This document shows positions 1 to 5,999 of a stretch of DNA of 12,683 nucleotides, piece by piece. The stretch is from NCBI GenBank assembly GCA_029862935.1, contig JAOTWK010000056.1, forward strand, positions 1 to 12,683, given 5' to 3'. Within the stretch, counting starts at the first letter, position 1. Every line of letters begins with the position of its first letter. The notes beneath the pieces are model-generated. The model had not been told where the DNA came from. It saw only the letters and a program-made list of their open reading frames with translations, and did no database searches. The stretch is from Gemmatimonadota bacterium (lineage in GTDB: Bacteria; Gemmatimonadota; Gemmatimonadetes; Gemmatimonadales; GWC2-71-9). A program made the translations under genes and the position numbers.

Positions 1-661
1 CCCGTCCCGTGAACGGGGGTTCGCCTGCGATCATCTCGTACAGTACGCATCCGAGGGCGTACACATCGGTGCGTTGGTCGGTTTCGCCGTTGCCCTCGGC
101 TTGCTCCGGACTCATGTAAATGGGTGTGCCCACAACGATGCCGGGTGACGTCACTCGTTCTTCACCAGCCTTGGACACCGCGCGTGCAATCCCGAAGTCG
201 GTCACGAGAGCGTGGCCGGACTCCAATAAGATGTTTTCGGGCTTGATGTCACGATGCACGACGCCACGCCCATGGGCGTACGTAAGGGCATCAGCGACCT
301 CGGTCGTGATATGAACGGCTTCGGCAAGCTCGAGGCGCCCGGTGCGCGCGATCCGTTCCCGCAGGGACTCTCCGGTCACGTATGGCATCACGTAGTACAG
401 CAATCCCTCAGCCTCACCGGAGTCGTATAGTGGCAGGATGTGCGGGTGGCTCAGCTGTGCGGCGATTTCGATCTCGCGCAAGAATCGATCAGTGCCCAGC
501 GTCGCAGCAAGCTCGGGCCGCAGAACCTTGATCGCGACCTGCCGATGGTGCTTGCGGTCGTCCGCCAGGTACACCACTGCCGCTCCCCCGCGGCCCAGTT
601 CCCGGACCAGCGGATAGCGGTCTCCCAAGGCCGACAAGACGAGCTGCTCGAGCGGATTCAC
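1..661 (-). CDS. Serine/threonine protein kinase, N-terminal catalytic domain (3' part beyond window)
   Basis: Eukaryotic-type (PknB-like) Ser/Thr kinase; 220 residues are visible and the rest runs off the left edge. The catalytic landmarks are present in order: Gly-rich loop [11 protein letters not shown] (21-31), VAIK with ATP-binding Lys45, helix-C Glu in LREIEI (about 63), HRDIKPEN with catalytic Asp138, DFG with Mg-binding Asp155, GTPIYMSPE activation-segment end (179-186), and [10 protein letters not shown] (201-210). It should therefore be an active kinase. Proteins of this type usually continue into a membrane helix and a sensor or TPR region, which cannot be seen here. The start is taken as GTG at 661: an in-frame TAG lies at 701-703 and no ATG falls between it and the Gly-rich loop. 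No clear Shine-Dalgarno sequence precedes it. It is separated from the next upstream gene by 181 nt and may have its own promoter. The wording of the domain resembles Gemmatimonadota kinases (from memory). Confidence 0.95.
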   Translation of the reverse strand, partial: MNPLEQLVLSALGDRYPLVRELGRGGAAVVYLADDRKHHRQVAIKVLRPELAATLGTDRFLREIEIAAQLSHPHILPLYDSGEAEGLLYYVMPYVTGESLRERIARTGRLELAEAVHITTEVADALTYAHGRGVVHRDIKPENILLESGHALVTDFGIARAVSKAGEERVTSPGIVVGTPIYMSPEQAEGNGETDQRTDVYALGCVLYEMIAGEPPFTGR

Positions 662-842
662 GTCGTATTGCTCGATCGTGCTTGGGACACTGGTTCCTCG
701 CTACGCTCCGACTCAGAGCTCAAGGCGTTTAGGACGGGAAGTCCACGATCCGAAGAATACTACGCAGCTACGGGTCTGGCTGTTTCCGTATCAAGCCGTC
801 CGAGGATGCCCGGCACCAGACCTCGAGGTCTTGATGGGGACT
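662..842. promoter_or_regulatory. Intergenic stretch with a 14-bp perfect palindrome (818-831)
   Basis: This 181-nt gap lies between the kinase start and the stop of the zinc-ribbon gene, both on the minus strand. It contains the perfect palindrome AGACCTCGAGGTCT at 818-831, 11 nt past the upstream stop codon. On the minus strand it is not followed by a U-rich run, so it does not look like an intrinsic terminator; an operator for the kinase gene or chance are the alternatives. A TTGATA box (minus strand, about 20 nt further on) has no well-spaced -10 partner, so no promoter is called. Confidence 0.3.
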
Positions 843-1892
843 CTACTTGCCGTCGAATTCCCCCGTGTCATTCCGTGGCGAATCCGGATGCCCGTGCCGC
901 TCGATAAACTCCTGGTGCCCCTTCGGCACAAACATGTTATCGGCGATATTCGCAATCTCTTCCGCTTCCCGCCAGGCCAGCTCGAGCTCGACCAACTCAC
1001 CCATGAGGGCTCGCATCTCCTGCTCCTCGTGCAGCGCCATCTCCAGCGCGAGTCGCGTCGGCGTCGGGAGTTTGTGCACCATGCCGCGCTTACCAGGGAA
1101 GAGCGGCCGGCCGTACCCACGCTGCCAGTTCTCGGGATCGATTTCGGTCGAGGTCCGCGCCAGAAACCTGTCGGGACTCCCAGCTTCCTCGATCCGCGCC
1201 ACGGCATTGCGGATCGCTTCCTTGGATCCCGACATCAGATTGAGCTGCGGAAGAAGATTCGCCGCTATCCGCTTCGCCTCCTTCCCCTCGAATGTCTCTT
1301 TCCCTTTCCTGTGCTTGACGCTCAGCACCCACTCGCTCGAGCCCGGCTCCATCAGGAATTGGGTCTTCTGCATGTCGGGTAAACGGAATTTGAGGAGACG
1401 CCCGTCCCGGGTCTTCACCTTTGCCCGTATCGGCACGTTGATGATGAGATTGGGAATCTGCGGTGCGAACCCGGCGCCGACTCCCAACGCAATGCCTCCC
1501 GCGACAACCGCTCCGACCGCCACCACTCCCGCGCCCGTCCAGATCATGGCCCGCCGGCGGCGGCGACCGAACTGGTCTCCGTAGCGCCACGCCGCAAACT
1601 CCGGTCGCAACGGTGCGCCGATGCGCACCAACTCGAGCCCCTCCTTGAGCTTGGCGAGCCCGATCTCATCGGTCGACATCCTCAGTCGCGTCGTCCGAAA
1701 CAGGCGCTCGCACTCTTCGAACGCCTCCCACCGCTCCTCGAGCGGCGACAGGTTCCACCGCTCACAGCGCTTGCACACGACCCAGAGCCGGCCTTTAGTC
1801 GGATCGAACGCGAGACGCCGTCCCACCGGGAACGACTCGATGACCTCGTTCCTACCCAGGTCGCGTTTACAGTAGATGCATGCGGAATACAC
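843..1892 (-). CDS. Unrecognised membrane protein with N-terminal four-cysteine zinc ribbon
   Basis: A 349-residue protein of unknown function. The N-terminus carries C5-x2-C8 and C40-x2-C43 with 31 residues between the pairs, the pattern of a zinc ribbon, within a conserved-looking block (FPVGRRLAFD, WVVCKRCERWNLSPLEERW). A run of five Arg (110-114) directly precedes one hydrophobic helix (about 116-142). By the positive-inside rule the zinc ribbon sits in the cytoplasm and the C-terminal 200 residues outside. The C-terminal part has a basic beta-like region (153-200) and ends in an acidic amphipathic helix (about 278-318). The start is GTG at 1892: an in-frame TAG lies five codons upstream, so no earlier start is possible. 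The ribosome site is poor. I recall similar zinc-ribbon/one-helix proteins in Gemmatimonadota-like genomes but know no function. It follows the flotillin operon with a 114-nt gap and may be independent. Confidence 0.85.
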   Translation of the reverse strand: MYSACIYCKRDLGRNEVIESFPVGRRLAFDPTKGRLWVVCKRCERWNLSPLEERWEAFEECERLFRTTRLRMSTDEIGLAKLKEGLELVRIGAPLRPEFAAWRYGDQFGRRRRRAMIWTGAGVVAVGAVVAGGIALGVGAGFAPQIPNLIINVPIRAKVKTRDGRLLKFRLPDMQKTQFLMEPGSSEWVLSVKHRKGKETFEGKEAKRIAANLLPQLNLMSGSKEAIRNAVARIEEAGSPDRFLARTSTEIDPENWQRGYGRPLFPGKRGMVHKLPTPTRLALEMALHEEQEMRALMGELVELELAWREAEEIANIADNMFVPKGHQEFIERHGHPDSPRNDTGEFDGK

Positions 1893-1953
1893 GGCGGCAG
1901 GAGCCTACGACGACACGCGTGAATAGAGCGTGAAGGGGCAATGAACGGACGAT

Positions 1954-1981
1954 GGTGCCCCTAACGTACCCGTCGGGCACC
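1954..1981. repeat. Inverted repeat (7-bp perfect stem, 14-nt loop) downstream of the flotillin gene
   Basis: GGTGCCC at 1954-1960 is the exact reverse complement of GGGCACC at 1975-1981. Inside the loop ACG and CGT can extend the hairpin. It begins 25 nt past the flotillin stop codon on the minus strand, where an operon-end structure would be expected. No U-run follows it on the minus strand, so if it ends transcription it is not a classical intrinsic terminator; transcript-end protection is an alternative. Confidence 0.35.
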
Positions 1982-2006
1982 CCGCGTTCGGACACACGAC
2001 GCTCGG

Positions 2007-3275
2007 CTATTTCTTCTTTCTCTCGGGCGACCCGAGCCGGCTCAAAATGTTGACGCCCGTCGCGGTCTCGATTTGCTCAGTGAGCTTGATGATCGCCTCG
2101 GGAAGCTGCCCGGCAGCGTTGGCCACACCGGTACCTTGCCCTCCCGAATCGATAACGGTCACCTTGTCGATGTCGATGCCTTCGACGGATTTCGCGATCT
2201 CGTGGATGATCTCAGGCAGCATGTTGAGAATGAAGATCCGCTCTGCCTCCGTGCCCGCCGACTGATAGAGCTTGATGGTCTCTGCAAGCACGAAGAGCCG
2301 CGCCTTGCCGTCCTCGCTGATCGATGCGGCTACGCCTTGTGCCCGTTGCTCCGCTGCCTCCCGATCGGCCTGCGCCGGCAGCAACACGTCCGCTTCGAGC
2401 CGGCGCTGTTCCTTGGCAATTCGCTCCTGCTGCAGCTCCTGTTCCGCCACGACACGGGCTTTCTCACCCGCCACCTTCGCCTCCGCCTCACGCGCGAGCG
2501 CCAATCCGTTCAACTCAGCCTTCCGCACTCGCAGACGGTTGTTTTCTTCGGTGATCGCGAGATCCGCCTGGATCTGCGCGACCTGGGCGGCCTGCCGGGC
2601 CGACGCTTCGGTCTGCTCCGCCTCGGAGGCTCGCTCAGCTTCTGCCACTCGTGCCTTCTTGAGAATCTCGGCGGTCTGCTGCCGACCGATCGAGTCCAGG
2701 TAGTTCACGTCGTCGGTGAGATTCTGGACCTTGAGCGTGTCGAGCTCGAGCCCGAGCTTCTTGAGGTCCTCGTCCGCCTCCTCGATCAGCCGGTGCGCAA
2801 ACTTGAGCCGATCCTCGTTCGCTTCCTCGGGCGTGAGCGTCGCCAGCACACCGCGGAGGTTCCCCTCGAGCGTGTCTTTCGCGATATGCATCAATTCCTC
2901 GAATGGCTTGTCCAAGAGCCGCTCCACAGCGTTGTGCGAAACCGGGTCGCGCGCACTCACCTTCACGTTCGCGATGCCCTGGACAATGAGTGGAATGCCC
3001 CCTTTGGAGTAAGCGTTCCGCACCGTGACGTCGATCGGAATCGTTCGCAGGTCGATGCGCGAGACCCGCTCGACGATGGGTATGCGAATCGTGCGCCCGC
3101 CATGCAACACCCGATAGCCGATGCGACGTCCGTCTGCGGTCACACGGCTCCGGCCCGTTACGACGACCATCTCGTTGGGCAGACAAATGACGATCAGGGA
3201 GCGCACCGCATAAATCAGCGCGCCTACGGTTCCAAGAGCGATTGCTCCCAGAATGACACCGACAGAGGGATCCAT
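2007..3275 (-). CDS. Flotillin-like SPFH-domain membrane scaffold protein
   Basis: Flotillin family protein of 422 residues, normal length for bacterial FloT/YqiK-type proteins. One N-terminal membrane segment (about 5-32) is followed by the SPFH/band-7 domain (about 33-190; note RIPIVERVSRIDLRTIPIDV and GIANVKVSARDP) and then a long Ala/Glu/Arg-rich coiled coil (about 200-315), where flotillins typically assemble. The C-terminus has the family-like block DIDKVTVIDSGG (368-379) and ends with a Lys-rich tail. Family members organise membrane microdomains and help assemble or stabilise membrane complexes; the client proteins here are unknown. The start ATG lies 7 nt after the stop codon of the YqiJ/NfeD-like gene, so the two form an operon. 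That pairing is the standard one for NfeD-type and flotillin genes and supports both calls. The ribosome site is weak (AGAG), consistent with coupling to the upstream gene. Confidence 0.95.
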   Translation of the reverse strand: MDPSVGVILGAIALGTVGALIYAVRSLIVICLPNEMVVVTGRSRVTADGRRIGYRVLHGGRTIRIPIVERVSRIDLRTIPIDVTVRNAYSKGGIPLIVQGIANVKVSARDPVSHNAVERLLDKPFEELMHIAKDTLEGNLRGVLATLTPEEANEDRLKFAHRLIEEADEDLKKLGLELDTLKVQNLTDDVNYLDSIGRQQTAEILKKARVAEAERASEAEQTEASARQAAQVAQIQADLAITEENNRLRVRKAELNGLALAREAEAKVAGEKARVVAEQELQQERIAKEQRRLEADVLLPAQADREAAEQRAQGVAASISEDGKARLFVLAETIKLYQSAGTEAERIFILNMLPEIIHEIAKSVEGIDIDKVTVIDSGGQGTGVANAAGQLPEAIIKLTEQIETATGVNILSRLGSPERKKK

Positions 3276-3282
3276 ACTCTAC

Positions 3283-3906
3283 TCAGCTTGTCGAAGGTGG
3301 AAGCTCACGTGATTCCAGTGGCATCACGTGAGCTACGGTTTCGAACACTTTGAGGACGACGACTTCGCGACCAGGTGGAAGGGTCGGATATCCCTCGGCG
3401 AGCGTTGCAATCATGTAGATCTCGCGGTCCCCGACACGACATGCGATGCGCCCCCGCTCGCCTGGCTCGAGCGGCAGCACGACCCGCCCGATGCAACCCT
3501 CGATGTCGCTGTCGCTCACGATATCAACAGCGGACTCACTCCGCCGCAACCATTCGAAGACTCCGTGCGTCACCACCATCGCCCCGAGCCCCATCCCCAA
3601 TGACGGAAGGAGACTCGCCGTCGCGCTCCACGGGCTGAGCAGCGTCAGCAGCGACCCCGTGAGACCGAATGCCGCAAAGAAGAAGGTCAGGTTTCTGGGG
3701 CGAAACAGGCCAAGCACGAGCTCACCGGCACCGCCGTGGCCAGCGTCGGCATCGTGACCAAGGTCGTGGTCGACATCATGCCCGATGTCATGGTCAGCAT
3801 CGAAGCCGGAAGCATCGGCATGGGCGTCGTGGTCACCACCGGCCAGGACAGAGAACAGGAGCAGTCCGCCACCCAAAATCGCTGCAAAGAGGTAAATTCC
3901 CAGCAT
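3283..3906 (-). CDS. YqiJ/NfeD-like membrane protein with OB-fold-type C-terminus and His/Asp-rich loop
   Basis: A 207-residue membrane protein, assigned as the NfeD/YqiJ-type partner of the adjacent flotillin. Segments seen: membrane helix 1 (about 3-22), a low-complexity loop rich in His and Asp (25-57: 7 His and 11 Asp in 33 residues), helix 2 (about 72-92), helix 3 (about 97-117), then a soluble beta-rich domain (about 128-196) of the OB-fold sort (GCIGRVVLPLEPGERGRIAC, then GREVVVLKVFE). Positive charges at FRPRN before helix 2 and WLRR after helix 3 favour both the loop and the C-terminal domain lying in the cytoplasm (inference). The start ATG at 3906 is preceded by a GGTGAG-like ribosome site. 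It is the first gene of the two-gene flotillin operon and is divergent from the barrel gene. The His/Asp loop suggests metal binding but could be only a flexible linker. Confidence 0.85.
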   Translation of the reverse strand: MLGIYLFAAILGGGLLLFSVLAGGDHDAHADASGFDADHDIGHDVDHDLGHDADAGHGGAGELVLGLFRPRNLTFFFAAFGLTGSLLTLLSPWSATASLLPSLGMGLGAMVVTHGVFEWLRRSESAVDIVSDSDIEGCIGRVVLPLEPGERGRIACRVGDREIYMIATLAEGYPTLPPGREVVVLKVFETVAHVMPLESRELPPSTS

Positions 3907-4036
3907 TGTGTCTCACCAGGTTTCGCGACTTGGCCTGCCTAAATCTGGCCTGACGGCACCCCTCGTCGCAACATAAGGTCTCGATTATCGAGGTCACCGT
4001 TGTGCGATATCGCTCCCCACAATCTTCGGAGTCATC
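3907..4036. promoter_or_regulatory. Divergent promoter region with two related CGAT..ATCG palindromes
   Basis: This 130-nt gap must hold promoters for both the flotillin operon (minus) and the barrel gene (plus). Two perfect palindromes stand in it: CTCGATTATCGAG at 3980-3992 (odd, central T) and GCGATATCGC at 4004-4013. Both contain CGAT facing ATCG. Their centres are about 22.5 bp apart, close to two helical turns, so one protein could bind both on the same face. No confident -35/-10 pair could be assigned for either direction. Operator function is inference. Confidence 0.4.
4028..4031 (+). promoter_or_regulatory. Ribosome binding site (GGAG) of the outer-membrane barrel gene
   Basis: GGAG lies 5 nt before the ATG at 4037. 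Good spacing supports that start, which also gives a proper signal peptide. Confidence 0.7.
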
Positions 4037-4678
4037 ATGACCCGACTGCCCGTTCTTGGCATGCTTCTCATCATCCCCACGGTGCTGACCGCGCAAGAAT
4101 TCGGTGTTGCCGCACACGTAGGCACCCTTGGCATTGGCGCCGATGTCGGCGTTGCGGTGCACCCACGTGTGACAGCACGGGTCGGTGGCAACTTCTTTCC
4201 CGTCAATCCCAGCATCACGGTCTCCGATATCAAGTACACCGCAGATTTTCCATCTCCCCAGTTCACGGGCATGGTCGACGTGTTCTTGGTGGGAGGGCTG
4301 CGCCTGAGCGGGGGTCTCCGGATCTCGGGCGACGATGCGGGAGCCACGGGAGAAATCACGGGCTCGGTCGACATCGGGAACGCCACATATACGGCGGCCG
4401 AGGTTGGTACCTTGACGGCCGTGATCGAAACCAACACGGCGGCACCATACATCGGCATCGGTTTTGGGAACGTTGCCAGGCCTGGACCTCGGTTCTTCTT
4501 GGATGCAGGCGTGGCGTTTCAGGGTCGGCCGGCAGTCACATTCAGTTCAGACGGGACACTCGCCAGCGATCCGCTGTTCCAGGCGGAACTGGTCCGCGAG
4601 GCAGAAGCCGCCGAAGATGACATCGAGCTCTTCCGGTTCTATCCGGTTTTGTCACTGGGCGTCGCGTTCGGTTTTTGA
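4037..4678 (+). CDS. Secreted small outer-membrane beta-barrel protein, function unknown
   Basis: A 213-residue protein with a classical signal peptide: short basic N-terminus, hydrophobic core to about residue 17, likely cleavage after LTA (19) giving a mature start at QEFGV. The mature part alternates hydrophobic and polar residues in short strands separated by Gly/Asp/Thr turns (GVAAHVGTLGIGADVGVAVH, RVTARVGGNFF, VDVFLVGGLRLSGGLRI, PYIGIGFGNVARPGPRFFLDAGVAFQG) and ends in a strand with terminal Phe (LSLGVAFGF), the usual signature for outer-membrane insertion by the BAM machinery. Its size suits an 8-stranded barrel. I recall the PYIGIGFGN plus FFLDAGVAFQG pattern from uncharacterised OmpA/OmpW-sized barrels, so no substrate or ligand is proposed. 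It is the only plus-strand gene in the window, divergent from the flotillin operon and convergent with the mannosidase operon, and stands alone as a transcription unit. Confidence 0.88.
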   Translation: MTRLPVLGMLLIIPTVLTAQEFGVAAHVGTLGIGADVGVAVHPRVTARVGGNFFPVNPSITVSDIKYTADFPSPQFTGMVDVFLVGGLRLSGGLRISGDDAGATGEITGSVDIGNATYTAAEVGTLTAVIETNTAAPYIGIGFGNVARPGPRFFLDAGVAFQGRPAVTFSSDGTLASDPLFQAELVREAEAAEDDIELFRFYPVLSLGVAFGF

Positions 4679-4736
4679 CGAGGGCGTCGCACCTGAGCGT
4701 CAGCGGGCGCTCGACGCGATAGCCGCCACGCCCTCG
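4679..4736. repeat. Nested inverted repeats at the convergent gene ends
   Basis: CGAGGGCGT (4679-4687) and ACGCCCTCG (4728-4736) are a perfect 9-bp inverted repeat. Inside it GAGCG (4695-4699) and CGCTC (4708-4712) form a second 5-bp stem. The structure spans the 21-nt gap between the barrel stop codon and the PLP-enzyme stop codon and enters the latter's coding end. Its position would suit a bidirectional end structure, but neither strand has a U-run after it, so terminator function is only a possibility. Confidence 0.3.
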
Positions 4737-5968
4737 ACGAGACGGTCTACTTCGGTCGCCGTCGTGTAGCATGCACAGCCGGCGCGCACCAGCCCCTCCG
4801 GGGCGAGCCCCAACCGCTCGACCACGGTGAGGGCGTAGAAGTCCCCGTGTGAGGTGAAGAGCCCTTTCGCCGCGAGCCTTCGTGTCACCTCCGACGACGC
4901 GACGCCTTCAACTGTGAACGCGGCTGTGGGCGTACGGGGAGCATCCGGTGGAGGGCCATACATCTGCACACCGGGAATCCCCGAGAGCCCACTCCACAGT
5001 TGCCGGAAGAGCTCCCGGCCACGCTCGTGAAGCGCGTCGTAGGTTCGTGCCAGCCTTGCGCGACGCGTATTCCCGCTGGCGAGCGACGCGAGCCACTCGA
5101 CCCCAGATGCTGCGCCCACGATGCCCTCATGGTTGAGCGTACCCGTTTCCGCTCGCTCGGGCGCATCGTTCGACGCCGGCTCGAGGCGTGGAAAATCGAG
5201 CCGGTCGAGCAGCTCGCGTCGCCCGAACAGCACCCCGACGTGTGGCCCATAGAACTTGTACGGCGAACAGGCAAAGAAATCGCATTCGAACGCCCGTATA
5301 TCGGGCAGCGCGTGCGGTGCATAGTGTACGCCGTCCACGAACACGAGCGCCCCGATAGCATGGGCCACGCGTGCGGCATGCCGGACGTCGTTGACCGTTC
5401 CAAGGGCATTCGCCGCCGCACCGATTGCCAGCAGCTTGGTGCGAGCATTGACCAGCGATTCCAACTCGTCCCAGTCGAGCTGACCCGTCTCGGGAACCAG
5501 TGACGCCCATCGAACGCAGACACCGCGTTCGAGCTCGAGCGCGATCCACGGCGCAATGTTCGCATGGTGGTCCAGCTCCGTGACCACGATTTCGTCACCC
5601 TCCTGGAAGTCACTCCCCAGTGCTCGAGACACGTGATACGTGAGGGAGGTCATGTTGGCCCCGAACACGATCTCGCGCGGGCTGGCGTGCAGAAGATCGG
5701 CAAATATACGACGTGCGTGTTCCAGCGCTGCATCCGTCTCTGCGCTGGTAGGATAGGCCCAGTGGGTGTTCGCGTTGTGGTGAAACAGATAGTCGGTAAC
5801 AGCGTCGGCCACGACGCGCGGCACCTGCGTGCCTCCCGGGCCGTCGAAGTATGCAACGGGCTGCCCACCTTCCCTGCGCTCAAGCGCGGGAAAGCACTCT
5901 CGAATCGTTTGTGTGGCGGCGACCGGGGACGCTGCGGCGGGCGAGCCGTGCGTATGTTCAGAGACCAT
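4700..5968 (-). CDS. Cysteine-desulfurase-like class V PLP enzyme (VC1184/TIGR01976-type)
   Basis: Fold-type I, class V aminotransferase-family protein of 422 residues resembling the cysteine desulfurase-like VC1184 group. Seen: YFDGPGGTQVP (40-50) at the N-terminus, NMTSLTYHVSRAL (105-117) for cofactor phosphate contact, DHHAN with ring-stacking His134, FVDGVHYAPH with Asp212, and CSPYKFYGPHVG with Lys238 as the expected Schiff-base residue. Near the C-terminus RAGCACYTTATEVDRL places Cys400 at the same spacing from the RAG motif as the catalytic Cys of SufS (RxGHHC), so sulfur transfer from cysteine is possible but unproven; members of this group are poorly characterised. The start is set at ATG 5968, which has GCGAGG 5 nt upstream; an earlier in-frame start at 6052 would overlap the beta-mannosidase and lengthens a non-conserved N-terminus. 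It begins 31 nt after the beta-mannosidase stop codon, so is probably co-transcribed, though its link to mannose removal is unclear. Confidence 0.9.
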   Translation of the reverse strand: MVSEHTHGSPAAASPVAATQTIRECFPALERREGGQPVAYFDGPGGTQVPRVVADAVTDYLFHHNANTHWAYPTSAETDAALEHARRIFADLLHASPREIVFGANMTSLTYHVSRALGSDFQEGDEIVVTELDHHANIAPWIALELERGVCVRWASLVPETGQLDWDELESLVNARTKLLAIGAAANALGTVNDVRHAARVAHAIGALVFVDGVHYAPHALPDIRAFECDFFACSPYKFYGPHVGVLFGRRELLDRLDFPRLEPASNDAPERAETGTLNHEGIVGAASGVEWLASLASGNTRRARLARTYDALHERGRELFRQLWSGLSGIPGVQMYGPPPDAPRTPTAAFTVEGVASSEVTRRLAAKGLFTSHGDFYALTVVERLGLAPEGLVRAGCACYTTATEVDRLVEGVAAIASSAR

Positions 5969-5973
5969 CAATA

Positions 5974-5979
5974 CCTCGC
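5974..5979 (-). promoter_or_regulatory. Ribosome binding site (GCGAGG) of the class V PLP enzyme
   Basis: GCGAGG on the minus strand, 5 nt before the ATG at 5968. It decides this start over the longer in-frame start at 6052. Confidence 0.65.
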
Positions 5980-5999
5980 GGCGTGCTCGGTGAGGATTG

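Noticed and set aside
440..1584. Several plus-strand open frames of 155-245 codons
   Set aside because: They lie opposite the kinase and zinc-ribbon genes, are Arg/Pro/Ser-rich with no motifs, and the minus-strand genes there have recognisable catalytic or zinc motifs.
1954..1981. Intrinsic terminator after the flotillin gene
   Set aside because: The stem is real but no U-run follows on the minus strand, so it is listed only as an inverted repeat.
2073..3353. 426-codon open frame on the plus strand
   Set aside because: It is antisense to the flotillin and YqiJ-like genes, has no recognisable domains, and is explained by the high GC and Glu/Ala/Arg-rich codons of the real coiled-coil gene.
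3736..3860. CRISPR-like or minisatellite repeat
   Set aside because: The repetitive look comes from Asp/His codons of the low-complexity loop; units are not of fixed length and the frame stays open.
4679..4736. Bidirectional intrinsic terminator at the convergent ends
   Set aside because: Good stem pairing but a 40-nt loop region and no U-run on either side.
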